A model generated the notes under the pieces. That model had not been told where the DNA came from, ran no database searches, and worked only from the letters and a program-made list of their open reading frames with translations. From contig NZ_CM125436.1 in assembly GCF_052072235.1 (NCBI RefSeq), positions 3,218,001 to 3,282,000 on the forward strand: a stretch of DNA of 64,000 nt, given 5' to 3'. Positions 8,804-17,551 of this stretch are shown here, one piece after another; position 1 is the first letter of the stretch; every line of letters begins with the position of its first letter. The position numbers and the translations under genes are program-made. Source of the DNA: Brevibacillus_D fluminis_A. GTDB lineage: Bacteria > Bacillota > Bacilli > Brevibacillales > Brevibacillaceae.

Positions 8804-9176
8804 ACGTGACTTGCTCCAATCTATTGAAGTTTGGTATATGTGAAGAAAAACTTCTTTCAGAAGCCCTTTCAAGAAGCAGATCCTTCGATCTGTGGAAGTT
8901 TTTCTTCCGCTCCAGAATTTATAAGCGCATGCACTTATAAATTCTTACACGATGAAGAAAACCCGGCGGTGCCGAGCCTGTTGGCGTTTCACGGGACGGT
9001 AACATAACCACCCATCACATACAGTTAAAACGAATTCAGACGGGTTGTCAAACCATGGAGCCGCCCGTCTTTTTCGGGCGAATGCGGCGGAACAGCCATC
9101 CATACGCTTTTCCCCTTCCGAACATAGCATGAACCGATACAAGGAAAAAGGCCGTGCATAAAAGGGAGAGAGAAAC
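8804..9176. other. Palindrome-rich intergenic region between ubiD-like and protease genes
   Basis: Non-coding as far as I can see. It holds inverted repeats GAAGAAAAACTTC (8840s) with GAAGTTTTTCTTC (8895-8907), CAGATC-CTTC-GATCTG near 8877-8892, and a 12-base perfect repeat AGAATTTATAAG/CTTATAAATTCT at 8914-8945. A hairpin AGACGGG/CCCGTCT followed by TTTTT (about 9039-9077) could terminate plus-strand transcription. Several short minus-strand frames cross the region but none has a convincing ribosome binding site. Confidence 0.5.
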
Positions 9177-9310
9177 GTGGCAACTTTTTTTCATGCCTAC
9201 TTGGCAAAAGAGAAAATGGTCCGCACCATGATGAAAAAAAGAGGCATCGCCGGCGTCTGAAGTGCCCCCTGTCAAGTAGACAGTGTAAAAACAAAAAAGT
9301 TATTCTATTA

Positions 9311-9346
9311 CCCTCCGTTCATATGTTACAGAACGGAGGGTTTTTT
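9311..9346 (+). terminator. Hairpin inside IS left end
   Basis: CCCTCCGTTC, a 10-base loop, GAACGGAGGG and TTTTTT. It would stop readthrough from the disrupted protease promoter into the element, and can also fold in transposase mRNA. Confidence 0.8.
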
Positions 9347-9358
9347 CTGATCTTATGT

Positions 9359-10216
9359 TTATGCAGCTTGTTTTCGATACTCGTTAGGAGACAAGCCATT
9401 TAAACGCTCTGTATAGCGGTAATTGTTGTAGTAGCGGATATAACGGCTCACGTTATGAAGTACGTCTTCGTAAGTGTCGTGTTTAGCCAAATAAAAGCTT
9501 TCTGACTTAAATGTTCCCCAAAATCGTTCAACGGGTTGATTATCCAGGCATCGACTCACACGAGACATACTCTTGCTAAAACAATATTTATTCATAAGAC
9601 GATTGTATTCATGTGAAGTATATTGAAAGCCTCTGTCGCTATGGAGAAGTGGAGTTACTCCTGGGTTCTTCCTATACGCTTTCTTCACCGTATCCATAAC
9701 GAGTTTATTGTTGTTGGAGTGACTTAAAACCCATGAAACGACGGAGTTATCGTATACATCAACAATAGCGCTCAGATAGGCTTTACGACCATTCCCGTAC
9801 TTCAACTCGGTGACGTCTGTGCACCATTTCAGATTTGGAGAATCGGCGTGAAATTCACGATTCATTACATTTTCAGCCACATGTACTTCAGAGGATTTTA
9901 CGTAGTTTGGCCGTTTCTTACGAATGACGGCTTTCAATCCAAGAGCACGCATTATTCGATAATAACGCTTTTCGTTGTAATTTTTCTTGAGTTTTCGATT
10001 CAATTGTGTGCCGATTTGACGATAGCCAAGAGCGCCCTTTCGTTTGTCATAGCGAAGTTTCACTTCCTTAGCGAGTGAAAGAATGTCAAGTTCTCTGGTG
10101 GATGGCTTCCATTTTAGCCATTTATAATAGGCAGATCGAGCAACTCCAGCTAGCTCACACAGCTTCGTGATCGCGTAGCCTTTCTCCGTATGCAGTTCTT
10201 GGATCGCGTGATACAA
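9359..10216 (-). CDS. IS3-family transposase OrfB (DDE catalytic part)
   Basis: About 285 residues with an HTH_21-like start (YAITKLCELAGVARSAYYKWL) and an integrase core. The DDE residues are visible as LKWCTDVTELK, LLHSDRGFQY and DNQPVERFWGTFK. The ends are intact, with no internal stop. The frame is open upstream of the nominal TTG start as far as a slippery A AAA AAG heptamer at 10270-10276 inside orfA. OrfB is therefore probably made as an OrfAB fusion by -1 ribosomal frameshifting, as in IS150/IS911. Confidence 0.92.
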   Translation of the reverse strand: MYHAIQELHTEKGYAITKLCELAGVARSAYYKWLKWKPSTRELDILSLAKEVKLRYDKRKGALGYRQIGTQLNRKLKKNYNEKRYYRIMRALGLKAVIRKKRPNYVKSSEVHVAENVMNREFHADSPNLKWCTDVTELKYGNGRKAYLSAIVDVYDNSVVSWVLSHSNNNKLVMDTVKKAYRKNPGVTPLLHSDRGFQYTSHEYNRLMNKYCFSKSMSRVSRCLDNQPVERFWGTFKSESFYLAKHDTYEDVLHNVSRYIRYYNNYRYTERLNGLSPNEYRKQAA

Positions 10217-10230
10217 GTCTGCATGACGAA

Positions 10231-10926
10231 CTAACGTGAGCGTGTATTTCGTCGCTTGATCTCTGCCAACTTTTTTGCGAAGGCATTCTCCATCTCTAGG
10301 TATTCGTTTCGAGCTTCTAATTCCTTGATCCGTAGTCTTAGACGTTCCTGCTCATCGAGTTCCTCTACAGGCTTTTTGCGACCGCGATTGTCCCTAAGAG
10401 CATCCTCACTGCCTGCTTGATATTTCCGAACCCAGGCGTACACCTGCTGGTAAGATACACCGTACTTTTCGATAGCTTTCTGATAATCTAAACCATTAGC
10501 GATTGTATATTGAGCAATTTCAATACGTTCTTCGAAAGTTGTTTTACGTCCTTTATTCATACGAGATAGTCCTTTTCCCTTACGTGTAGGTTTCAATTCT
10601 ATCTCATTAGTATACTTGGAAATCCATTTCCCCAAAACACTTCTACTTGAAATACGATGCTTCTTTGTCGCCTCTTCTACGGAGCAATGACCAGACAGTA
10701 CATCTTTAATAGCGGCAAGCTTCAATTCTTTTGCGTATGATTTCCACGTATTCGATTCCTTTAACCCATCCAAACCATCTGCTCTATATTTTCTTATCCA
10801 TTCTTTCACAGTGTGTGAGCTAACCCCTAGCTGCTTCGCTTCATAGTTTGAATTTGATTTGTGCTCTAAGCATCGCTGTACAACATGTAATTTCGTTTCA
10901 AAAGAAGTTAAACTTCTTTTAGACAT
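10231..10926 (-). CDS. IS3-family transposase OrfA (DNA-binding part)
   Basis: About 231 residues with repeated helix-turn-helix units: SKRSLTSFETKLHVVQRCLEH... with VSSHTVKEWIRKYRADG, then VSYQQVYAWVRKYQAGSEDA. A leucine-rich coiled coil sits near the C-terminus (LRLRIKELEARNEYLEMENA), typical of IS150-group InsJ-like proteins. Start: GGGAG precedes ATG ATG at 10929/10926; the second gives better spacing. The slippery heptamer lies 13 codons before the stop. Confidence 0.9.
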   Translation of the reverse strand: MSKRSLTSFETKLHVVQRCLEHKSNSNYEAKQLGVSSHTVKEWIRKYRADGLDGLKESNTWKSYAKELKLAAIKDVLSGHCSVEEATKKHRISSRSVLGKWISKYTNEIELKPTRKGKGLSRMNKGRKTTFEERIEIAQYTIANGLDYQKAIEKYGVSYQQVYAWVRKYQAGSEDALRDNRGRKKPVEELDEQERLRLRIKELEARNEYLEMENAFAKKLAEIKRRNTRSR

Positions 10927-12003
10927 CATAAAAACTCCCATCATTGTAGAAGTAGAAGTTTTGTTTTTTTCTACTGTCTACTATGATGGGAGCATATCAG
11001 TCGGCATCGGCTTCTTGAATGAAAAAAACCGCAAGCAAGGCGCTTGCCTGATCGTTTATACGCACGGGAACCATCCTTCCATCATGCGGCTCGTCCCTCA
11101 AGCGGTCGGCTTGCAGCTCTCCGGCTCATCCATCTCCGTCCCCGTGCGCACGATTCGTTCCGGCGGCTTTCGTTCCTTTGCCAGCATCCAGACCAACCGG
11201 TACAAGGAAAAAATCCGCCCGGTGAAAGCCGGCTACAGCGTTGGACGGCCGGATGCGTCAGGAACGGCCGGCTTGATCGTGACCAATTTTCCGGAGCGAA
11301 ACCAATTGTACGTGTTAAGCAACAACCATGTGTTAAACAGCGACAATTCGCCCTCCTTCACGGAAACACTCCAGCCAGGCGGCGCCGATGGCGGACGTTC
11401 GGGCATCGACACGATCGGACGGTTGGACCGTTTCGTCGCCTTGCGCAAAACCGGCGCTAATTTTGTGGATGGCGCAACTTCGATTCCGCTACGAAACAGC
11501 CTCTTGACACCGCGCTATGCCACGGTCGGCGAATTGCCGGGGCATGTGTCCTCGTACCGGATCGGCGACCGCATGAAAAAGGTGGGCCGAACGACAGGTC
11601 TGGTAAAAGGCGTGGTCGAATCGATCCATACCGATATCATGGTGGATTACGGTGACTACGGGAATCTGGGGACGATCCGGTTTCGCAATCAAACGGTCAT
11701 CAGAGGCGTCAACCGGGTTTCGCTTCCCGGCGACTCCGGCTCCGTCTGGCTGCGGGCACGTGATCATTTCGCAGCCGCCGTCAATTTCGCCGGTACCGTC
11801 GATGGCAGGCGCTCGATTGCCTATCCGGTCGAATGGTTCATGCAAGTGTTTCAGACCCGTGTCGCTACGGCAAAAGGTGTCGGCAGCGTTCTGCGGGCGA
11901 GCAACCGCAATCACAGTCAAGTCCGCCCGCTTACACCCGCCCAATTGCGCTCCATAACGGTTCGCCAGGTCAAAAAACAAACCAAACAACGTCCGACGAA
12001 ATG

Positions 12004-12031
12004 AGCGCTTGCCTGTGAGGCAGCGCTTTTT
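12004..12031 (+). terminator. Intrinsic terminator of the protease gene
   Basis: AGCGCTTGCC, loop TGTGA, GGCAGCGCT and TTTT, overlapping the stop codon. Confidence 0.8.
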
Positions 12032-12148
12032 ATCTGTGTGTACCGCTTCGCTCGTTATCCGCCCATTTTCCTGTGCATCTATCACGCCCCGGGCGAATGC
12101 ACATACATTACTACAGAGAAAACTACTTACAGATTGCGAGTGAATCCG

Positions 12149-12466
12149 ATGAACGAACAGCAAAATCAACCGGGAGACTATCAGCAACAGCCCATGCACC
12201 AGCAAATGGAGCATCATTTCCACTACCCGATCGACCCGACTCAATACTCCATCGAGCAAGTTCGCCTTGGCTTTGGCGGCGCAGGCTGGGTTCTCCCGCT
12301 TCTCTTCTTGACTCCGTTCTTTTTCAATCGTGGCGGATTTGGCGGCGGATATGATGGCGCCAACTATGCACAACCGTTTCCATTACCGTATCCATACCCG
12401 TATCCGTATCCTCTTCCGACCTATCAAACCACGCCTGGCTTTCCACCTTACGGCCCTTACTATTAA
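12149..12466 (+). CDS. Pro/Tyr/Gly-rich small protein, possibly spore coat-like
   Basis: A 105-residue product: a Gln/Met/His-rich N-terminus (NEQQNQPGDYQQQPMHQQ), one hydrophobic stretch (VLPLLFLTPFFF, residues 48-59), a glycine patch, and a tail of PYPYPYPYPLP repeats ending PYGPYY. This low-complexity composition resembles spore coat or exosporium proteins of Bacilli, but no family is recognised. The ATG at 12149 has only a weak purine stretch upstream; the longer open frame to 12038 has no better start. A strong terminator follows. Confidence 0.6.
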   Translation: MNEQQNQPGDYQQQPMHQQMEHHFHYPIDPTQYSIEQVRLGFGGAGWVLPLLFLTPFFFNRGGFGGGYDGANYAQPFPLPYPYPYPYPLPTYQTTPGFPPYGPYY

Positions 12467-12481
12467 ACATCCATTGCCAAG

Positions 12482-12517
12482 CGGGGATGTCTGTTTACGT
12501 CAGACGTCCCCGTTTTC
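12482..12517 (+). terminator. Intrinsic terminator
   Basis: GGGGATGTCTG, a 7-base loop, CAGACGTCCCC and GTTTTC. Confidence 0.85.
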
Positions 12518-12670
12518 TCCATTCATGGCCAAGACAAGCCCTTGGTACTATCTTTACACGATCCGGATTGTTCGTTGGAACTCGCTCTTTCCAACCGAGC
12601 GATTTTATGGTACGCTCATTTTGTTCGTTTTTTATCGAACTAACGTTAAATTTTACAGGAGTCGAACAAG

Positions 12671-13600
12671 ATGACATATAACCTGATCGTTGACAGCTCG
12701 CCCGTCTATGAATTGGTCACCAGCTTTTATACGTTCATTCATTGGAAGCAAATGAAGCATGCGCGGCTTGGGAGTGAATGGCGCGATCAAGTCGCCCGCG
12801 GCCTTTCTCATTCGTTCGCACAGGAATTGTCGGACGAACGCTGGGAAGTGCTGCACCGCATCAATTTGCTGGTCAGCCTCTGCCCCCAAAAAGATTCCGT
12901 CCCGTCATTTCTGGACTGGCTTGCCGCCCAATCGCCTGGCGACATCTATGAACGGCTCGCTCCTTGGGTCGATAGCATCCCTGGCAATCTGGAAGAGATT
13001 CGCGACCGGTCCGTCTATTTGCTGTCGGAATGGAACCGCCACTATTTTCAAACGGTCGACAGCAGCCTGATTGAAGGACTGCATCAGGACGCTTCCGAGA
13101 AGCGACAGATGGCAGATACGCTGCCGGCTTGGGAGGTGGTGGATCGGGCTACCAACGGCATGGTGATCGAGCCGGTTTCCGGGCTGCAGACGGTCTATCT
13201 CATCCCTCAGTACCATTGCCATCCATATGCGATCATCGATTTTCACCGTTCGGTCTGCACGTGCCTGTATCCTTCCCGGCTTTTAGACGAGCGACTCAAC
13301 CAGCCTTCATGGACGCTTCAGGACGCTACGCAAGCACTTGCGGACGACAAGCGGCTGAAAATTCTCCGCTTGATCGCCCGGCAGCCTTGCAGTTTTTCCG
13401 ATATTCAACAGAACATCGGGTTGGCAAAAAGCACGGTCAATCACCATCTGTCGTTATTGCGCCGGGCCGGGATGATTCACGCTCATTATGCCGGGCATTC
13501 GACTGCGCAGCGTTACAGTTTGCGGCCGCATGGTTTTGAGACGTTGCAGCAGCTTTTGCAATCCTTCATTTTCCCGTCGAACCAGGAGGGTGGACAATGA
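12671..13600 (+). CDS. ArsR-family transcriptional regulator with long N-terminal domain
   Basis: 309 residues. The winged helix is at the C-terminus (about 225-290): LADDKRLKILRLIARQPCSF, then LAKSTVNHHLSLLRRAGMI. The N-terminal 200 residues form a helical module seen in large ArsR-like regulators next to transporter genes. ATG 12671 has AGGAG nine bases upstream. The stop overlaps the start of the MFS gene, so the two are co-translated. The AT-rich region before the gene holds an imperfect repeat TTCG..CGAA near 12625-12640 that could be the operator. Its effector is unknown. Confidence 0.82.
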   Translation: MTYNLIVDSSPVYELVTSFYTFIHWKQMKHARLGSEWRDQVARGLSHSFAQELSDERWEVLHRINLLVSLCPQKDSVPSFLDWLAAQSPGDIYERLAPWVDSIPGNLEEIRDRSVYLLSEWNRHYFQTVDSSLIEGLHQDASEKRQMADTLPAWEVVDRATNGMVIEPVSGLQTVYLIPQYHCHPYAIIDFHRSVCTCLYPSRLLDERLNQPSWTLQDATQALADDKRLKILRLIARQPCSFSDIQQNIGLAKSTVNHHLSLLRRAGMIHAHYAGHSTAQRYSLRPHGFETLQQLLQSFIFPSNQEGGQ

Positions 13601-14829
13601 ATCGCTTACGGCTCTTTTTGCAAGAATTCCATCCGGTCGTCCATCTCTTGCTGGCTGGCGCGGTCACACTGGCCGTCGCCAATTGCATCAGCATTTTGTA
13701 TTTGCCGCTGTATCTCGTGCGCGTCCATCACATCGATCCCGTGATGATCGGGTTGATCGTCGGCGTCGGCTCGCTTGCATCCATGTTCGGCGGATTTTTT
13801 GCCGGCACGCTTTCCGACATGATCGGCCGGCGCAAAGTCATTCTCGTCTCGCTGTATTTGTCGGTCGCGCTGTTCGTTGCGTTGGGCATGGCGGATCATC
13901 CCGCGGCGCTGTTTTTCATCATGATCCTCGACGGCTGGTGTGTCGCCTGTTACGCTCCTGTGGCAAAAGCATTGATGAGCGATATGACGCCAACGGATAA
14001 ACGGATGCGCGTCTTTTCGCTGCGCTATGTGGCCACGAACATCGGCTATGCGGCAGGGCCCGCGATCGGTGCCTACATTTCACTGTCTGGCGTTTTGAAC
14101 CCGTTTTACTGTTCGGCAGTGCTTCTCCTGGTTTATACCATCGCGTTGCACATCTGCCTCAACCGTTACGGCATCAGGCATGTGTCCGGCCAGTCCGGCG
14201 AGCAGACCACATTTGCCTCCGCCATGAAAACGATCGCGCGGGACAAAATATTGCTGTCCTTTATCCTCGGAGGAATCATCAGCACAATGGTGCATGGCAA
14301 ATGGTCCGTCACCATTCAGCAGCATTTGGAAGGGAGCATCGCGAATGGCGAGCTGCTTTACGGCACGCTCGTGTCAGTCAACAGCGTCGGCGTCATCCTC
14401 CTCCAATACCCGCTGACCCGCTGGGCGGAAAAGCATTCGCCGTTTTTCATGGTCGTGACCGGCACCCTCCTGTTCACCCTCGGTACGATCGGCTTCGGGC
14501 TGTCAAGCGGATGGGCATCGTTCATCGCATCCATGATTGTTTTCACGGTCGGCGAGATTTTGATGATACCAAGCGAATTCATCCTGATCGACCGCATTAC
14601 GCCTGACGACATGCGCGGCACGTATTACGGTGCACAAAATCTGACCGAGCTGGGCAGTTTCCTCGGCCCTGTCATCGGTGGTCTGCTGCTGCAAAAGTAC
14701 GGAGGCACCGCGATGTTTTTCGGATTCGCTGCGATTTTATTGATCAGCCTGATTTTTTTCCGCAATGGCCATGTCCGCTGGCAGAAGAAGCAGCAGCGTT
14801 CGCATCATACGCATGTCATTTCCCAGTAA
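13597..14829 (+). CDS. MFS transporter
   Basis: 410 residues with 12 predicted transmembrane segments and the MFS motif A-like loop GTLSDMIGRRKV between TM2 and TM3. The start ATG overlaps the stop of the ArsR regulator. The pairing suggests efflux controlled by the regulator. Substrate cannot be deduced. Confidence 0.85.
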   Translation: MNRLRLFLQEFHPVVHLLLAGAVTLAVANCISILYLPLYLVRVHHIDPVMIGLIVGVGSLASMFGGFFAGTLSDMIGRRKVILVSLYLSVALFVALGMADHPAALFFIMILDGWCVACYAPVAKALMSDMTPTDKRMRVFSLRYVATNIGYAAGPAIGAYISLSGVLNPFYCSAVLLLVYTIALHICLNRYGIRHVSGQSGEQTTFASAMKTIARDKILLSFILGGIISTMVHGKWSVTIQQHLEGSIANGELLYGTLVSVNSVGVILLQYPLTRWAEKHSPFFMVVTGTLLFTLGTIGFGLSSGWASFIASMIVFTVGEILMIPSEFILIDRITPDDMRGTYYGAQNLTELGSFLGPVIGGLLLQKYGGTAMFFGFAAILLISLIFFRNGHVRWQKKQQRSHHTHVISQ

Positions 14830-14859
14830 AAAACGCACAAAATTTTGCACATCGATATA

Positions 14860-14888
14860 TTGACAAAAATTTATTTTTGTGTTATGAT
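14860..14888 (+). promoter_or_regulatory. SigA promoter of the methyltransferase gene
   Basis: TTGACA (14860-14865), a 17-base AT-rich spacer and TATGAT (14883-14888), close to consensus; the gene starts at 14980. Confidence 0.75.
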
Positions 14889-14979
14889 TAAAATTTAATA
14901 TATTTACTTCATACGTTTTCTTGTGATAAAAATAGAGATGCACCTGCCTTCCACCCTACCTGTTTAGGAGGTTATCTCT

Positions 14980-15891
14980 ATGCAAGATCATCAATCCAGT
15001 CTGACCGCATTGATCAGCGCTTTCGGGCGCGCGTATCATTCACGCTTCGATTCTCCGCACATTTTTGACGATTCCATGGCGCACCGCTTGTTTCGCGAAG
15101 GAGAGTTCGCTCTGCTTGGCCGAAACATGGCGGCTGCGCTTCCCTTTTTTGCCCCTCAGTATGCCGATCAGCAGTTGAATCAGGAGGAAGCACTGGCGAT
15201 CGTCATGCGCAACCAGAGCACCCCGATCACGCTCTCCCGGGCCAAATATACCGAAGATTCACTTCATGCAGCCCTCGCCGATGGCGTACAGCAGTATGTC
15301 ATTTTGGGCGCCGGGTTCGATACGTATGCGTTCCGGAAGCCGCCAACGGCGCAGCTGCACGTTTTTGAAGTGGATCATCCCGCGACACAGCAAGACAAGC
15401 GCGAACGGATTGCTGCTTTTTCGCCAGAGCTTCCTGACTGCCTCCACTTTGTACCTGTCGATTTCACCCGGGAACGTTTGGTCGAAAAATTGCTGGCATC
15501 ACCGTTTTCTCCGAATCAGCGCAGCTTTTTCAGCTGGCTTGGCGTCACGTACTACCTGCCGCAGGATGTGGTGCAGGATACGCTCCGGGCCATCGCCCAG
15601 CTCGCCCCTTCCGGCAGCACCATCCTTTTCGACTATCTCGATCCCGCTGCATTCGATCCCGCAATCGCCGCTCCTCGCGTACAAAAAATGCTCCAGGTCG
15701 TAGCCCGAACCGGCGAGCCGATGATAACAGGCTTTGACCCGCAGACGCTCGCCGCCTTGCTTGCGGACCTCGGCTGGAAGCTGGAAGAAAACCTCGCTCC
15801 CGCTGACATTCAGGCCCGCTTTTTCCAAGGACAGACCCATGGCTACTCCGCTTTTGAGCATGTCCATTTTGCGCGCGCCGTTGTCAGGTAG
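14980..15891 (+). CDS. Class I SAM-dependent methyltransferase (LCMT/TIGR00027, YktD-like)
   Basis: 303 residues. The SAM site is visible as VILGAGFDTYAFR (motif I), with VFEVDHPATQQDK and an Asp-rich motif VDFTRERL. This order is typical of the leucine carboxyl methyltransferase-like family, including Bacillus YktD, which acts on small molecules in natural-product or unknown pathways. AGGAGG precedes the ATG. Monocistronic under its own promoter. Confidence 0.82.
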   Translation: MQDHQSSLTALISAFGRAYHSRFDSPHIFDDSMAHRLFREGEFALLGRNMAAALPFFAPQYADQQLNQEEALAIVMRNQSTPITLSRAKYTEDSLHAALADGVQQYVILGAGFDTYAFRKPPTAQLHVFEVDHPATQQDKRERIAAFSPELPDCLHFVPVDFTRERLVEKLLASPFSPNQRSFFSWLGVTYYLPQDVVQDTLRAIAQLAPSGSTILFDYLDPAAFDPAIAAPRVQKMLQVVARTGEPMITGFDPQTLAALLADLGWKLEENLAPADIQARFFQGQTHGYSAFEHVHFARAVVR

Positions 15892-15938
15892 CCTCTTTCT
15901 GATTAGAAATCCTGAACGTGCGGATCAGAACTTTCAAT

Positions 15939-15967
15939 TTTACGAATCACAGAATGTGGCATATGAT
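15939..15967 (+). promoter_or_regulatory. Possible SigA promoter
   Basis: TTTACG (15939-15944), 17 bases, TATGAT (15962-15967), 39 bases before the DJ-1/PfpI start. Confidence 0.45.
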
Positions 15968-16005
15968 CCTTGTAGATCACCGATCAGACAAGGAGCGAGA
16001 GTGGA

Positions 16006-16596
16006 ATGAAACGAATTTGCCTGTTGTTGCCCAATGGATTTGAAGCTGTCGAGGCGAGCGTGTTCACCGATGTGTTCGGCTGGAACAAAGAAGAGGGCGA
16101 TGGCGCCACCGAGTTGATCACGGTTGGGACACGCCCTCAATTGACGTGCACATGGAACTTTACCGTACTGCCGGAAAAAACGCTTGACGAGGTTACCGTC
16201 GACGAATTCGATGCGTTGGCCCTGCCCGGAGGCTTTGAACAGGCTGGCTTTTACGAAGATGCGTATCGCCCGGATGTGCTGGCCTTCATCCGTGAATTCG
16301 ATCGTCAAAACAAGGTCATCGCTTCGATCTGCGTCGGCGCGCTGCCGATCGGCAAAAGCGGGGTTCTGCAAGGTCGCCAAGCAACGACGTACAACTTGAG
16401 CAATCGCAACCGCCAAAATCAGCTTGCCGAAATGGGTGCAAACGTCCTTGGCGATGAGCCGATTGTCGTCGACCGGAACGTCATCACCTCGTTTAACCCT
16501 TCGACTGCGTTCGATGTGGCGTTCACACTGCTCGAAATGCTGACATCGACCGAAAACTGCAATGTGGTGAAAAGGCAGATGGGCTTTATCGGATAA
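16006..16596 (+). CDS. DJ-1/PfpI family protein
   Basis: 196 residues of the glutamine amidotransferase-like fold. The nucleophile elbow reads IASICVGALPIGKSG (Cys about 109) and LPGGFEQAGF gives the oxyanion-side loop. Family members include glyoxalase III/deglycase-like enzymes, chaperones and isonitrile hydratases. The exact reaction cannot be called. A Shine-Dalgarno GGAG lies upstream, and a bidirectional terminator follows. Confidence 0.85.
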   Translation: MKRICLLLPNGFEAVEASVFTDVFGWNKEEGDGATELITVGTRPQLTCTWNFTVLPEKTLDEVTVDEFDALALPGGFEQAGFYEDAYRPDVLAFIREFDRQNKVIASICVGALPIGKSGVLQGRQATTYNLSNRNRQNQLAEMGANVLGDEPIVVDRNVITSFNPSTAFDVAFTLLEMLTSTENCNVVKRQMGFIG

Positions 16597-16601
16597 CCAA
16601 T

Positions 16602-16649
16602 GACAAAAACGCCGACCATGGCTTCAACTAACATGGTTGGCGTTTTGTC
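16602..16649. terminator. Bidirectional terminator
   Basis: GACAAAAACGCC...ACCATG pairs with CATGGT...GGCGTTTTGTC between two convergent genes; T-runs are present on both strands. Confidence 0.85.
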
Positions 16650-16675
16650 GTTTGTCTATTTGAATCGAACACTAT

Positions 16676-17515
16676 TTACGGCACCACAAACGTTGGATTG
16701 CGCTCCTCCAACAAGTCTTCCAGACGCTGTTTGACCGGTCGTTTCCACTGGCTGTCAGGCAAAATGTAAAAACGTTTGTGCTTGATCGCCGCAAACGCGA
16801 TGTCCGCGACTTCATCCGGCTTCATTCCCGTTTTCACGCCCTCGCGGATGAATTGCGCGATAGCGGTTCCGATCGGCGAACGTCCCTCTTCCTCCGGCGA
16901 ATTGCGCAGTCCTTCCGGGCGATTCCGCTCTGCATCGCAGATTTTGGTTTGGACAAAGCCGGGACAGAGCACAGATACCCCCACCTTGGCCTGCGATAGC
17001 TTCAACTCATGGTACAGCGTCTCGGAAAATGCGACGACGGCATGCTTGGTAACACGGTAGATACTATTCCCCGGCCCGCTCTCCAATCCGGCCATCGACG
17101 CTGTATTGGTAATGTGGCAAAGTGTGTCCTGCTCCAGCATGATCGGGACAAACGTGCGAGTCGCATGGATCAGCCCCCATAGATTGACATTCAACACCCA
17201 CTGCCAGTCGGCCACCGTGCTGTTCCACAACAAGGACCCCGCCCCAACGCCGGCATTGTTGAACAAGTAATGGACGCCTCCATATGTGCGTATCGTCTCT
17301 TCTGCCAGACGTTTGATGTCGGCTTCATTCCCCACATCGGTGACTACCCCCATGATGTCAGCGCCTGCCTCTCGCAACTCAGCTTCTGTGGCTGCCAGCG
17401 CACGTTCCTCCACATCGGCAAGAACGACCTTCATCCCTTCTTTTATGCTCCGCAGTGCGAGCGCTTTGCCGATTCCTTCTGCCGCACCCGTAATGACCGC
17501 TACTTTCGCCTTCAT
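16676..17515 (-). CDS. SDR family NAD(P)-dependent oxidoreductase
   Basis: 279 residues with a Rossmann fold: TGAAEGIG cofactor loop, NNAG, and the active-site YRVTK pair. ADVEE after the second strand (acidic Asp) favours NAD(H). The C-terminal part is longer than in FabG and ends in a basic segment (QWKRPVKQRLEDLLEERNP). ATG 17515 has AAGGGG upstream. Substrate unknown. Confidence 0.85.
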   Translation of the reverse strand: MKAKVAVITGAAEGIGKALALRSIKEGMKVVLADVEERALAATEAELREAGADIMGVVTDVGNEADIKRLAEETIRTYGGVHYLFNNAGVGAGSLLWNSTVADWQWVLNVNLWGLIHATRTFVPIMLEQDTLCHITNTASMAGLESGPGNSIYRVTKHAVVAFSETLYHELKLSQAKVGVSVLCPGFVQTKICDAERNRPEGLRNSPEEEGRSPIGTAIAQFIREGVKTGMKPDEVADIAFAAIKHKRFYILPDSQWKRPVKQRLEDLLEERNPTFVVP

Positions 17516-17551
17516 GGTATATCTGCCCCTTATTTTTACCATTTCCATCTT

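Larger units (their letters stand above)
9258..10999 (-). mobile_element. IS3-family insertion sequence (IS150-like), apparently complete
   Basis: Imperfect terminal inverted repeats: TGAAGTGCCCCC... at the left and TGATATGCTCCC... at the right (reverse complement), both continuing into GTAGACAGT and A-rich sequence. The host trinucleotide GTC is repeated at 9255-9257 and 11000-11002, a 3-bp target duplication as expected for this family. The element is about 1742 bp and clearly more AT-rich than its surroundings. It carries orfA and orfB on the minus strand, with a frameshift signal between them, and a hairpin terminator just inside the left end. It interrupts a protease gene. Confidence 0.92.
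9177..12004 (+). pseudogene. Trypsin-like serine protease gene split by an IS3 element
   Basis: The 5' part begins at GTG 9177 (AGGGAGAG seven bases upstream) and codes for MATFFHAYLAKEK... to 9257. The IS lies at 9258-10999. The 3' part continues from 11003 in the same frame (GIGFLNEKNRKQG...). With the IS and one GTC repeat removed, a 360-codon gene is restored. The product has LSNNHVLN (catalytic His region) and SLPGDSGSVW (catalytic Ser, S1-type GDSG), as in the trypsin-like/Nal1-like peptidases of Bacilli. The downstream frame is open into the IS end, so a truncated or chimeric product could still be made. No signal peptide is obvious. Confidence 0.85.

Noticed and set aside
9025..9294. 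Minus-strand short frames before the IS
   Set aside because: They overlap the 5' part of the disrupted protease gene and the IS end, and lack ribosome binding sites.
9263..10994. Shorter IS boundaries starting at the TGCC/GGCA-like repeat
   Set aside because: Those ends give no target duplication; extending to TGA...TCA gives a perfect GTC duplication and restores the host reading frame.
15957..15975. TGGCAT...TTG sequence resembling a sigma-54 promoter before the DJ-1/PfpI gene
   Set aside because: There is no GC at the -12 element with ten-base spacing after GG; a SigA-type -35/-10 explains the region better.
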